This document shows positions 1 through 7,763 of a stretch of DNA of 64,000 nucleotides, piece after piece. The position numbers were made by a program, and so were the translations under genes. The stretch spans positions 147,874 through 211,873 of the forward strand of contig NZ_JAFBIS010000002.1 of assembly GCF_021531435.1 (NCBI RefSeq), written 5' to 3'. The stretch's first letter is position 1. Each line of letters begins with the position of its first letter. This DNA comes from Oscillibacter valericigenes. GTDB taxonomy: Bacteria; Bacillota; Clostridia; Oscillospirales; Oscillospiraceae. The notes beneath the pieces are model-generated. The model was given only the letters and a program-made list of their open reading frames with translations, did no database searches and was not told the DNA's origin.

Positions 1-620
1 GGGTCGGCGATGTACCGGTCCACATTGTCGGTGTTGATGCTGATCCAGTCGAACCCGGTGCGGTTCGGGGCGAAGAGCTTGTTGTAGGTGCCGAAGGCCA
101 GCTTCTGCACGAGGGGACTGGACCGGTCTTCTCCCACCCGGCGGGCTTCCTCGGTGGCCACGGCCCTGCCGCCGGCGATGACCGCCGGGGGCATCTGACC
201 GGTGCCCATGAGGATAGCGCCGTCCACGGTGCCGGGATAACGGATGAGGTAGGTCCGGGCCAGGAAAGAGCCCATGGAGTGGCCCAGCAGGAAATAGGGC
301 ACGCCGGGGAACCGCCTGCCCGCCAGCTGGCGGCGGGTGTAGATGTCATTTACCACCCAGTTCCAGCTGCCCTTGGGACCGAAGTACAGCCGTGGGGCAC
401 CCTCCGCCACGGACTGGCCGTGGCCCAGGTGGTCATGGCCCACCACGGCGAAACCGTGAGTGGTCAGATACTCCGCAAAGGGCTCATACCGCAGGATGTA
501 CTCCGCCACGCCGTGGGAAATCTGCAGAACGGCCCGGACTTCTCCCTCAGGGACCCACTCCACCGCATGGATGGCGGTATGTCCGTCGGCGGACGGGAAA
601 GTAAATTCGTTTCTGACCAT
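1..620 (-). CDS. alpha/beta hydrolase (serine aminopeptidase S33 / lysophospholipase-like), C-terminus cut by window edge
   Basis: The reading frame starts with ATG at 620 and stays open to the left window edge, giving about 206 N-terminal residues. An AAGGAGG ribosome site lies just upstream. The protein shows the Hydrolase_4 pattern: an oxyanion-type HGVAEY stretch near residue 36, GHDHLGHG near residue 61, and the nucleophile elbow GHSMGS with the catalytic serine near residue 117. The Asp/His of the triad would lie beyond the edge. This family hydrolyses monoacylglycerols, lysophospholipids or small esters in the cytoplasm; the exact substrate cannot be told. It is divergent from glpK across about 76 nt, so a link to glycerol/lipid breakdown is plausible but is inference. 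Confidence 0.85.
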   Translation of the reverse strand, partial: MVRNEFTFPSADGHTAIHAVEWVPEGEVRAVLQISHGVAEYILRYEPFAEYLTTHGFAVVGHDHLGHGQSVAEGAPRLYFGPKGSWNWVVNDIYTRRQLAGRRFPGVPYFLLGHSMGSFLARTYLIRYPGTVDGAILMGTGQMPPAVIAGGRAVATEEARRVGEDRSSPLVQKLAFGTYNKLFAPNRTGFDWISINTDNVDRYIAD

Positions 621-696
621 GGAAAAACCCGCCTCCTTGTGTTATATTGGAACCATCATATCATATGTTTTCAACAATTACCAGAGGAGGCCGCCA

Positions 697-2208
697 ATGG
701 AAACTTATATTGCCGCCATGGACCAGGGGACCACCAGCTCCCGGGCCATTCTGTTCAACCGGGCGGGGGAGATCGTCTCCCGTGCCCAGTATCCCTTCCG
801 GCAGATCTATCCCCAGCCCGGCTGGGTGGAGCACGATCCGGTGGAGCTTTGGAACATGGAGAAGAAAGCCCTGGCGGAGGCGGTGGACGCCGCCCACATC
901 GACCCCAAGCAGATCGCGGCCCTGGGCATCACCAACCAGCGGGAGACCACGGTCCTTTGGGAGCGGGCCACCGGGCAGCCGGTGTATAACGCCATTGTGT
1001 GGCAGTGCCGCCGCACCGCCGCCATCTGCGACCGGCTGAAAGCCGACGGTTGGTCGGAGGCGGTGACGGACAAGACCGGATTGCTGATCGACGCCTACTT
1101 TTCCGGCACGAAGATCAAATGGATCCTGGACAATGTCCCCGGCGTCCGGCAGCGGGCGGAGCGGGGCGAGCTGTGCGCCGGCACGGTGGATTCCTGGCTC
1201 ATCTGGAATCTGACCGCCGGGAAGGTCCATGTGACGGACTACTCCAACGCCTCCCGGACCATGCTGTTCAACATCCATACGCTGCAATGGGACGAGGACC
1301 TGTGCCGCGCCCTGGACATTCCCATGTCCCTGCTGCCCCAGCCCCGGCCCAACAGTGAGGTCTACGGCACGGTGGCGGGGGGGATCCCCGGCCTGGAGTC
1401 TCTTGCGGGCATTCCTATCTGCGGCAGCGCCGGAGACCAGCCCGCCGCCCTGTTCGGCCAGGCCTGCTACCTGCCGGGCCAGGCGAAAAATACATACGGC
1501 ACCGGCTGCTTTACCCTGATGAACGTGGGCGGACAGGCGGTGCGCTCCCGGGCGGGGCTGGTGACCTCCGTGGGCTGGTCCGTGGGCGGAAAGCTGACTT
1601 ACGCTCTGGAGGGCAGCGTGTTCAACGCCGGCAGCACCATCCAGTGGCTGCGGGATGAGCTGGGGCTTATCCGGTCGGCGCCGGAGTGCGACCGGCTGGC
1701 GGAGAGCGTGCCCACCTCCGGCGGCGTGTATGTGGTGCCCGCCTTTACCGGCCTGGGCGCGCCCTATTGGGATATGTACGCCCGGGGCACCATCGTGGGT
1801 CTGACCCGGGGCACCACCCGGGCCCATATCGCCCGGGCGGTGCTGGACTCCATCGCCTTCCAGGTGACGGACCTGGTGCGGGCCATGAACGACGACGCTC
1901 CCTGTCCCCTCACCACGCTGCGGGTGGATGGCGGCGCGTCGGTCAGCGACATCCTGATGCAGACCCAGGCGGACCTGCTGCGCCTGCCGGTAGACCGTCC
2001 CGCCCAGGTGGAGACCACCGCCTTCGGCGCGGCGGCGCTGGCGGGGCTGGCCGCGGGCGTATGGAGCGGCCTGGAGGAGCTGGCGGGCCTGCGCCGCAGC
2101 CAGCACGTGTTCCTGCCCCTGCGGGAGGAGGACGCCTGTGCCGCCGATTACCGCCAGTGGCGCAGGGCGGTGGAGCGGTCCCGCATGTGGATTGAAAACG
2201 AATTGTAA
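697..2208 (+). CDS. glpK: glycerol kinase
   Basis: 503 aa, the normal length for the family. It phosphorylates glycerol to sn-glycerol 3-phosphate with ATP in the cytoplasm. The N-terminal phosphate-binding motif MDQGTTSSR is at residues 8-16. GTGCFTLMN and the FGGY-type segments GWSVGGKLTYALEG and VDGGASVSDILMQ follow in the expected order. The ATG at 697 is chosen because AGAGGAGG (683-690) sits 6 nt upstream and the family start motif follows at once; the frame is open further upstream but that part runs antisense through the divergent hydrolase. No glpF or glpD is adjacent, which is unusual for a glycerol utilisation locus. A weak promoter (TTGTGT, 16 nt, TATCAT) may lie in the divergent gap. 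Confidence 0.96.
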   Translation: METYIAAMDQGTTSSRAILFNRAGEIVSRAQYPFRQIYPQPGWVEHDPVELWNMEKKALAEAVDAAHIDPKQIAALGITNQRETTVLWERATGQPVYNAIVWQCRRTAAICDRLKADGWSEAVTDKTGLLIDAYFSGTKIKWILDNVPGVRQRAERGELCAGTVDSWLIWNLTAGKVHVTDYSNASRTMLFNIHTLQWDEDLCRALDIPMSLLPQPRPNSEVYGTVAGGIPGLESLAGIPICGSAGDQPAALFGQACYLPGQAKNTYGTGCFTLMNVGGQAVRSRAGLVTSVGWSVGGKLTYALEGSVFNAGSTIQWLRDELGLIRSAPECDRLAESVPTSGGVYVVPAFTGLGAPYWDMYARGTIVGLTRGTTRAHIARAVLDSIAFQVTDLVRAMNDDAPCPLTTLRVDGGASVSDILMQTQADLLRLPVDRPAQVETTAFGAAALAGLAAGVWSGLEELAGLRRSQHVFLPLREEDACAADYRQWRRAVERSRMWIENEL

Positions 2209-2224
2209 ATAAACAAAAAATGGA

Positions 2225-2253
2225 TTGCGTTTGCCGAAAAAGCAGGGTATACT
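2225..2253 (+). promoter_or_regulatory. sigma-A promoter for the 2323 gene
   Basis: TTGCGT (2225-2230), 17-nt spacer, TATACT (2248-2253). It starts 17 nt after the glpK stop and serves the zinc-ribbon gene. Confidence 0.7.
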
Positions 2254-2322
2254 GATTTCGATAAGCAAGATCATGCTTTGAAAGGACAGGCCGAAAGGCC
2301 TTAGTGAAAGGAGTTTTTCAGG

Positions 2323-2700
2323 ATGGCGTTTTCTTTTGATGAACTGACGAAAAAGGCGAAGGATATGGCGAATCTGGCAGCTGATAAGGCCAAGGATGCC
2401 GCGGAGCTGACCAAGATCAGCGTGGCGATCGCCGGAGAGCAGAAGGAGATCGACAAGAACTACCGTACCATCGGCGAGTGGTTCGTCAATGAGTACGAGG
2501 GCGAGATCCCCGATGCCGTCCGGGAAATGGTGGAGGCCGTGGCCGCTTCCAAGGCGAAGATCGCCGAGCTGGAGGCCAGCAAGCCCACCAAGGAAGAGCC
2601 TGTGGCGGAGGCGGCGCCTGCCGCCAAGAAGTGCCCCATCTGCGGCGCGGAGTCCGACAGCAAGTTCTGCCCCAAGTGCGGCGCCCCCATGGGTGAATAA
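2323..2700 (+). CDS. small alpha-helical protein with C-terminal zinc ribbon
   Basis: 125 aa. Residues 1-85 are predicted helical and highly charged (Lys/Ala/Glu rich), probably a coiled coil. A Pro/Ala/Glu linker follows, then a double CxxC zinc ribbon (Cys104, 107, 116, 119) ending the protein. No signal peptide or membrane segment. An AAAGGAG site precedes the ATG at 2323, and the gene has its own promoter and terminator, so it is a monocistron. Similar small zinc-ribbon proteins are common in Clostridia and have no assigned function; I cannot name one. The structure suggests a cytoplasmic scaffold or nucleic-acid-binding role, which is inference only. Confidence 0.8.
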   Translation: MAFSFDELTKKAKDMANLAADKAKDAAELTKISVAIAGEQKEIDKNYRTIGEWFVNEYEGEIPDAVREMVEAVAASKAKIAELEASKPTKEEPVAEAAPAAKKCPICGAESDSKFCPKCGAPMGE

Positions 2701-2720
2701 ACGGAAAAGTAATCAGTTTG

Positions 2721-2757
2721 AGAGCACCCCGGCAAAGCCGGGGCGCTCTTGCGTTTT
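2721..2757 (+). terminator. intrinsic terminator
   Basis: GC-rich hairpin (AGAGCNCCCCGGC / GCCGGGGCGCTCT type stem) followed by TTGCGTTTT, 20 nt after the zinc-ribbon gene. Confidence 0.75.
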
Positions 2758-2808
2758 CTGACAGAATATGTTATCCTGTGGCCGGATTTTGAAGCGGAGG
2801 AAACGGCC

Positions 2809-3915
2809 ATGGCGAGGATTTGGAGATTTGTCAAAAAAGAAGCGGTGCTTTGCATCGCGGCAATGTGCGCGGTGCTGACCATGTTTTTGGTGCCGCCGGA
2901 CGGCGGCTATCCCGGCTACATCGACCTGCGGGTGCTGTGCCTGCTGCTGTGCCTGATGGCGGTGGTGGCGGGATTTCGCTCCTGCGGCGCCTTTCAATGG
3001 CTGGCCTGTCAATTACTGTCCTGGGGCGGCAGAGGCCGTGGGTTGGCGGTGACGCTGGTGCTACTGCCCTTTTTCAGCGCCATGCTGGTGACCAACGATG
3101 TGGCGCTGCTGACCTTCGTTCCCTTTACGCTGCTGCTGTTGGAGACCCTGGACTGCCGGGAAGCGGCTATCCCGCTGCTGGTATTACAGACCATCGCGGC
3201 GAACCTGGGAAGCATGGCCACCCCGGTGGGGAACCCCCAAAACCTCTTCCTGTACGCCGCCTACAGCCTGTCTGCCGGGGAGTTCTTCTCCGTGATGCTG
3301 CCGCTGACCGCGATCAGCCTGGTGTGTTTGACGGCAGCGTCCCTGCCGGTGCTGCCGAAGGAGCTGGCGGTGCCGGAGCTGGCTCCGGCGGTCATTCGAA
3401 ACGCCAAGCGGCTGGCACTATACGGTATCCTGTTCCTGCTGTGTCTGTTGACGGTGTTCCGGGTGTTGCCCTACGGTATCCTGACGGTACTGGTGCTGGC
3501 GGCCGTTGCCGCCGTGGAACCAAAACTGCTGAAAACGCTGGACTACGGCCTGCTGGCGACCTTCGTGTGCTTTTTCATCGTCTCCGGGAACCTGGGGCGG
3601 GTGGAGGCGGTGCGGGCCTTCCTGCAAGCGCTGCTGGAGCGCAGCACCCTGCTGACGGCTACACTCACCAGCCAGGTCATCAGCAACGTTCCGGCGGCGG
3701 TGCTGCTGTCCGGTTTCACGGACAACTGGCGGCCGTTGCTGGAGGGCGTGAATATCGGCGGCCTGGGGACTCCAGTGGCGTCTCTTGCCAGCCTCATCAC
3801 CCTGAAGCTCTATCTGCGCTGGCCCGGAGCGAAGCCGGGGCGGTATCTGGCGGTATTTACCCTGGCAAATCTGGCGGGACTGGCGGTCCTGCTGGCGGCA
3901 GCATATTTCCTGTAA
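2809..3915 (+). CDS. anion permease of the ArsB/NhaD (ion transporter) superfamily
   Basis: 368 aa, polytopic with about 9-10 hydrophobic segments. Family hallmarks are the first hairpin motif TNDVALLTFVPF (about residue 95), GNPQNLFLYA after ATPV (about residue 137), and the second-repeat motif SNVPAAVLLSGFT with GVNIGGLGTPVASLASLI (about residues 285-325). The two halves form the inverted repeat typical of dicarboxylate/arsenite/Na+-H+ carriers. The substrate cannot be deduced; proteins of this type are variously annotated as citrate, sulfate or arsenite permeases. The ATG at 2809 follows GCGGAGG; the frame is open 20 codons further upstream but that overlaps the preceding terminator. No arsR or other telling neighbour is present. 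Confidence 0.85.
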   Translation: MARIWRFVKKEAVLCIAAMCAVLTMFLVPPDGGYPGYIDLRVLCLLLCLMAVVAGFRSCGAFQWLACQLLSWGGRGRGLAVTLVLLPFFSAMLVTNDVALLTFVPFTLLLLETLDCREAAIPLLVLQTIAANLGSMATPVGNPQNLFLYAAYSLSAGEFFSVMLPLTAISLVCLTAASLPVLPKELAVPELAPAVIRNAKRLALYGILFLLCLLTVFRVLPYGILTVLVLAAVAAVEPKLLKTLDYGLLATFVCFFIVSGNLGRVEAVRAFLQALLERSTLLTATLTSQVISNVPAAVLLSGFTDNWRPLLEGVNIGGLGTPVASLASLITLKLYLRWPGAKPGRYLAVFTLANLAGLAVLLAAAYFL

Positions 3916-3995
3916 AGCTGTTGCATTTGCTATTTTGAAATTCCAACTGATTTGGTATGATACTGCCAAGAAATCATAAAGAGGGAGGTCTTTCC

Positions 3996-4373
3996 GTGCC
4001 GTTGTTTGAATTGAAGTCCCTGTCCCAGACCTGCGTTTTGGAGAACGCCACCGACGATTACCGCTCCGCCCGCAAGGTGGGCCAGTTCCGCATCGGAGAA
4101 AAAGCGGCCTATCTGCCCGGCTTTCCCGGCACCCGGTATGTGCCCTACGACGCCGTGTCCCACGCCTGGACGAAAAAGACCTCCATCACGGTGAAGGGCT
4201 GTTGCGGCAAGGCGCTGCCCATGGTCCGCTTCCGGATGTTCTACGACGGGGAGTTCTACCAGGATTTCATGTTTGACAAGCTGGAGGATGCCAATACTGC
4301 CCTGGACATCCTCCACACCGCCCGGCCGGACATCCCGCTGGAGCGGGAGAGCACTGAGTGGCGGGCTGTCTGA
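3996..4373 (+). CDS. conserved-looking hypothetical protein
   Basis: 125 aa, GTG start at 3996 with GAGGGAGG 6 nt upstream; the upstream ATG at 3957 has no ribosome site. Mixed alpha/beta composition, no signal peptide or membrane helix. The pattern of alternating beta strands (GQFRIGEKAAYLPG, RYVPYDAVSHAW, KTSITVKGCCG, VRFRMFYDG) resembles a PH-like barrel, but I do not recognise a named family. A possible promoter (TTTGAA, 16 nt, TATGAT) lies around 3934-3961. It converges on the PurO-like gene and the two share one perfect palindromic terminator that contains both stop codons. Confidence 0.75.
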   Translation: MPLFELKSLSQTCVLENATDDYRSARKVGQFRIGEKAAYLPGFPGTRYVPYDAVSHAWTKKTSITVKGCCGKALPMVRFRMFYDGEFYQDFMFDKLEDANTALDILHTARPDIPLERESTEWRAV

Positions 4374-4413
4374 GAAAAACACCGTTGGGAACTTCCCAAC
4401 GGTGTTTTTCTCA
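4371..4413. terminator. bidirectional terminator containing both stop codons
   Basis: Perfect 21-bp inverted repeat around C4392. The first base triplet (4371-4373) is the TGA of the rightward gene, and the last (4411-4413, read on the minus strand) is the TGA of the leftward gene. Both arms carry an A5/T5 run, so it can work in both directions. Confidence 0.92.
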
Positions 4414-5115
4414 GAACTTATTTTTGATGACCTGGGTGTATTCGCCGCTTTTCAGGTCGATGTACCGCACGAACAGGGACACCTTGTTGTCCGGGTTCAG
4501 CGCATCCCACATCCGGTCCGCCAGGACTTCGGCACTGGGCGCGTCCAGGATGACCCGCTCCGGCTCGCCCTCGAAGGAGGGGAGGGGACTGCCGTCACCC
4601 ATGTAGGTGTGGATGAAGCGGCCCTCACCGGCCAGAGGATGGTCGTAGGTATAGAAGTACCGCAGGCAGCAGGAGGGGTCGCCGTCGGCGGACTTCAGGA
4701 TGGACAGCTTGAAGCTGCCGTCGGGGGAAATCAGGCCGGAGATGCGGGGGGTGTAGTTGGGGCCGTCGGGCTCAAACTCCCGGCTGTGCAGGGCGGAGGC
4801 AAAGGTCTTGCCCGCCAGCAGGCCGTCCCGGACGGTGTCGGTCTGGTCGCCGTTGGTGACCACCAGGCTGTCACCCACCTGACGGACGGGGTGGTAGATG
4901 ATGAGGCTGGGGTCCGTCATCTTGGAGGGGTCGTGGGCCTCGGTGCGGATGCCGTCCCCGGTGACGGTGAACACCCGGTTCCGGGAGTTCTCGCTGCGGC
5001 CCATGATGAAGTAGGCGGCCACGGCGTATTGGTTGTCGGCGCTGCGGCCCAGGACAATGCCCCGGCCGGGGTAGGGGGTGCTGCTCAGCAGCTGCATGAG
5101 ATCCAGTTTGTTCAT
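4411..5115 (-). CDS. IMP cyclohydrolase, PurO-type
   Basis: 234 aa. The N-terminal segment YPGRGIVLGRSADNQYAVAAY (split here: YPGRGIVLGRS then NQYAVAAYFIMGRS) and SRNRVF match the archaeal PurO-like IMP cyclohydrolase family, which closes FAICAR to IMP, the last step of purine synthesis. The fold is NTN-hydrolase-like without self-cleavage. Later conserved-looking parts are YHPVR, PNYTPRISG and FVRYID. An ATG at 5115 is preceded by AAAGGAGCC. It lies 12 nt downstream of the metallopeptidase gene in the same direction, so they may be cotranscribed. No other pur gene is adjacent. Family assignment is by recalled motifs, so moderately sure. Confidence 0.75.
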   Translation of the reverse strand: MNKLDLMQLLSSTPYPGRGIVLGRSADNQYAVAAYFIMGRSENSRNRVFTVTGDGIRTEAHDPSKMTDPSLIIYHPVRQVGDSLVVTNGDQTDTVRDGLLAGKTFASALHSREFEPDGPNYTPRISGLISPDGSFKLSILKSADGDPSCCLRYFYTYDHPLAGEGRFIHTYMGDGSPLPSFEGEPERVILDAPSAEVLADRMWDALNPDNKVSLFVRYIDLKSGEYTQVIKNKF

Positions 5116-5127
5116 GTTGCGGCTCCT

Positions 5128-5643
5128 TTATCTCAAAAGTTTTTTGCGTTCCTTGTAGTCCGGGAGGTATTGGCCCAGCAGGGCGTAGAACCGGGGGCCG
5201 TGATTTTTCTCCCGGATGTGGCACAGCTCATGGACCACCACCAGGTCGATGGCCTCCTCCGGGCAGTCCATGAGAAAGCAGGAAAAGCACAGGCTGTTTT
5301 TCCCGCTGCAGCTCCCATACCGCTTCCGGGCGGCGGTGATCTTCAGCCCGGTGGGGCGGATGCCCATTTTTTCGCTCCAATACGCCACTTTCCCCGGCAG
5401 AATGGCCCGGGCCTTCGCTTTCAGGGCGGTAATATCTGCCTCCGTGGGGGGCGGTGGGGCGGAGGTCATCCGCTGCCGCTGCTGCTCCAGATGGGCCTGT
5501 ATCCAGACGGTATGGCTTTCCACGAAAGCGTCGATTTTGGCCTGGGACAGCCGCAGGGGTGCCCGGACCAGCACCCGGCAGTCCCGGGTGATCTCCAGCG
5601 CCAGGGTCCTCCGGCGGGAGCGGATCAGTTCGTAAGATTCCAT
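5128..5643 (-). CDS. YgjP/SprT-type zinc metallopeptidase (DUF45 family)
   Basis: 171 aa. The gluzincin motif HELCH is at residues 138-142 with a third ligand candidate His148 in the KNHGPRF segment, preceded by the family signature KRYGSCS (108-113) and SLCFSC. This matches the YgjP-like peptidases, cytoplasmic HExxH proteins of poorly known substrate. ATG 5643 is preferred; the frame extends 36 codons upstream but through a hydrophobic stretch without family similarity and into the promoter area shared with proS. Divergent from proS across 174 nt; same strand as, and directly upstream of, the PurO-like gene. Confidence 0.88.
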   Translation of the reverse strand: MESYELIRSRRRTLALEITRDCRVLVRAPLRLSQAKIDAFVESHTVWIQAHLEQQRQRMTSAPPPPTEADITALKAKARAILPGKVAYWSEKMGIRPTGLKITAARKRYGSCSGKNSLCFSCFLMDCPEEAIDLVVVHELCHIREKNHGPRFYALLGQYLPDYKERKKLLR

Positions 5644-5723
5644 GGGACTAAGAATATCACGGGAAACCGGAAAACACAAGAGAAAATCGAAAAAAGGTAG
5701 TACCATATTCAAAGCAGGGAAGG

Positions 5724-5752
5724 TTGACATTTCTGCCCGGAATGGATACAAT
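5724..5752 (+). promoter_or_regulatory. sigma-A promoter for proS
   Basis: TTGACA (5724-5729), 17-nt spacer, TACAAT (5747-5752). The leader to the ATG is only about 60 nt, too short for a T-box. Confidence 0.85.
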
Positions 5753-5817
5753 AATACCTTAGTGAAAACCGCGTGTGCGATACATTATCATAATATAGCA
5801 GCAAAGGATTTGAGATT

Positions 5818-7257
5818 ATGGCACAGGATAAGAGACAAGTGGACGCCATCACTGCCCGGGACGTGGATTTCGCCCAGTGGTACACCGACGTCTGCAAAAA
5901 AGCCGAGCTGATCGACTATACCTCCGTGAAGGGTATGTTCATCTACCGCCCCTATGGCTACGCCATCTGGGAGAACATCCAGAAGGAGCTGGACAAGCGG
6001 TTCAAGGAGACGGGACATGAGAACGTGTATCTGCCCGTTCTGATCCCCGAGTCCCTGCTCCAGAAGGAGAAGGACCACGTGGAGGGATTTGCCCCTGAGT
6101 GCGCCTGGGTCACCATGGGCGGCAGCGAGAAGCTGGAGGACCGCCTCTGCGTCCGCCCCACCTCCGAGACTCTGTTCTGCGAGCATTACGCTAACATCAT
6201 CCACTCCTGGCGGGACCTGCCCAAGAAGTACAACCAGTGGTGCTCCGTCCTGCGGTGGGAGAAGACCAGCCGTCCTTTCCTGCGCCACCGGGAGTTCCTG
6301 TGGCAGGAGGGCCACACCATGCATGCCACCGAGGAAGAGGCCCGGGAAGAGACCATGCAGATGCTGAACATCTACGCCGACTTCATGGAGAACTTCCTGG
6401 CCATGCCCGTCATCCGGGGCCGCAAGACCGAGAAGGAGAAGTTCAAGGGCGCTGAGGAGACCTACACCGTGGAGTGCATGATGCACGACCACAAGGCTCT
6501 CCAGGCCGGCACCAGCCACTATTTCGGCGACGGCTTTGCCAAGGCCTTCGACATCACCTTCGCCGGCAAGGACAACCAGCCCCACCATCCCCATCAGACG
6601 AGCTGGGGCGTGTCCACCCGCATGATCGGCGGCATCATCATGACCCACGGCGACGACAACGGCCTGGTGCTGCCTCCCCGGGTGGCCCCCATCCAGGCGG
6701 TGGTCATCCCCGTGGCCCAGCACAAGCCCGGCGTTCTGGACGCCGCCGCCGCCCTGCGTGACCGTCTGACCGCGGCGGGTATCCGTGCCAAGATGGACGA
6801 TTCCGACAACTCTCCCGGCTGGAAGTTTGCCGAGTATGAGATGAAGGGCGTGCCCCTGCGGGTGGAGATCGGTCCTAAGGACATGGAGAAGGAGCAGTGC
6901 GTCATCGCCCGCCGGGATACCGGCGAGAAGGTGATGGTGCCTCTGGCGGAGCTGGAGGACAGGGTGGCGGAGCTGCTGGACGCCGTCCACGACAATATGT
7001 ACGCCATGGCGCTGAAGAACCGTGAGGACAACACCTTCGACATCAAGACCCCCGAGGAGGCCAAAGCCATCGCCGACGGCAAGGGCGGCTTCCTGCGGTC
7101 CAAGTGGTGCGGCTCTCTGGAGTGCGAAATGGCCATGAAGGAGCGGGCGGGCGTTTCCTCCCGCTGCATGCCTCTGGCACAGTCCGGCACCGAGGGCGTG
7201 TGCCCCGTGTGCGGCAAGAAGTGCACCACTGATATTTACTGGGGTGTAGCATATTAA
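5818..7257 (+). CDS. proS: prolyl-tRNA synthetase, archaeal/eukaryal (ProS type 3) form
   Basis: 479 aa class II synthetase charging tRNA-Pro. It lacks the insertion domain of the 570-aa bacterial type and has the compact form instead. Motif 2 (RWEKTSRPFLRHREFLWQEG) is around residues 142-161 and motif 3 (GVSTRMIGGIIMTHGDDNGL) around 263-282. Next come the anticodon-binding domain (VVIPVAQHKP onward) and a C-terminal domain rich in cysteines (KWCGSLECE, CMPL, CPVCGKKC) ending GVAY, the terminal Tyr being typical of this form. The ATG at 5818 follows a weak AAGGATT site. A repeated four-hairpin element begins directly after the stop codon. Confidence 0.97.
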   Translation: MAQDKRQVDAITARDVDFAQWYTDVCKKAELIDYTSVKGMFIYRPYGYAIWENIQKELDKRFKETGHENVYLPVLIPESLLQKEKDHVEGFAPECAWVTMGGSEKLEDRLCVRPTSETLFCEHYANIIHSWRDLPKKYNQWCSVLRWEKTSRPFLRHREFLWQEGHTMHATEEEAREETMQMLNIYADFMENFLAMPVIRGRKTEKEKFKGAEETYTVECMMHDHKALQAGTSHYFGDGFAKAFDITFAGKDNQPHHPHQTSWGVSTRMIGGIIMTHGDDNGLVLPPRVAPIQAVVIPVAQHKPGVLDAAAALRDRLTAAGIRAKMDDSDNSPGWKFAEYEMKGVPLRVEIGPKDMEKEQCVIARRDTGEKVMVPLAELEDRVAELLDAVHDNMYAMALKNREDNTFDIKTPEEAKAIADGKGGFLRSKWCGSLECEMAMKERAGVSSRCMPLAQSGTEGVCPVCGKKCTTDIYWGVAY

Positions 7258-7258
7258 A

Positions 7259-7388
7259 GAGGGGACTTCGTCCCCCCCCCTTTAGATTCCCCCTCACCAG
7301 TGAAGCGTTCTTCACTGGTGTCGCCGCCCAAGGCGGCTGGGTCAATGTATTTTTGTCAGGCGCATGTCCTGACAAAAATGATTGAAAT
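7259..7388 (+). repeat. four-hairpin intergenic element, copy A (after proS)
   Basis: Structured stretch starting 2 nt after the proS stop. H1: GGGGAC/GTCCCC at 7261-7275. H2: perfect 11-bp stem 7295-7305/7310-7320 (CACCAGTGAAG, loop CGTT). H3: GCCGCC-CAA-GGCGGC at 7323-7337. H4: perfect 12-bp stem 7349-7360/7368-7379 starting ATTTTTGTCAGG. The conserved tail is TGATTGAAAT (7379-7388). GATTC (7285-7289) can pair with GGGTC (7339-7343), enclosing H2 and H3. The second copy follows secA at 30900-31028 with different stem sequences but the same architecture. H4 has no T-run after it, so it is not an ordinary terminator. Confidence 0.8.
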
Positions 7389-7449
7389 GCAAAAAGGAAT
7401 TACCTCCAAAAATTTCTGAAAAATTTCATCAAAAACGGAGAAAATCCTC

Positions 7450-7478
7450 TTGACATCAAGGGGATTTTCTTTTATTAT
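7450..7478 (+). promoter_or_regulatory. sigma-A promoter of the S10 operon
   Basis: TTGACA (7450-7455), 17-nt spacer, TATTAT (7473-7478), in an AT-rich setting. It is near consensus, as expected for the main promoter of the ribosomal protein cluster. Confidence 0.88.
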
Positions 7479-7483
7479 ATAGA

Positions 7484-7763
7484 GGCTGTGCGGCAGGGGA
7501 TGCCCTGTCCGCGGCACTGCGATGAACCGGGAGATTGCTCCGAGAGGAGGTAACTTCCGGGGAGTATGTCCGATAATCGGGCGGCTGAGAAGTTCTGTGC
7601 GTCGCGTAGATCGCCACGCCATGAACAGAGTACCGGCCTGCTTTGTGCCGGTATTTTTCATGAGCTGGAATGATACGCACGGATAAGCGTATAGAAAATC
7701 TCTCGCCGTAGGTCGTCGAGACTGCGTGACAAAACGACGTACGAAATCAGGAGGAAACAAACC
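7484..7763 (+). promoter_or_regulatory. long 5' leader of rpsJ with internal terminator-like hairpin
   Basis: About 280 nt without a convincing coding frame between the promoter and rpsJ. It contains a 5' hairpin around GGCAGGGG/CCCTGTCC (7490s-7510). It also contains an intrinsic-terminator-like structure: stem TACCGGC (7631-7637)/GCCGGTA (7647-7653) followed by TTTTT (7654-7658). The layout suggests transcription attenuation of the ribosomal protein operon, but the sensing factor is unknown. 13 nt of the leader (7713-7725) recur inside rpsJ (7840-7852). The AGGAGG site for rpsJ is at 7750-7755. Confidence 0.6.

Noticed and set aside
5753..5817. T-box riboswitch before proS
   Set aside because: The transcribed leader is only about 60 nt and has no T-box core or terminator; too short.
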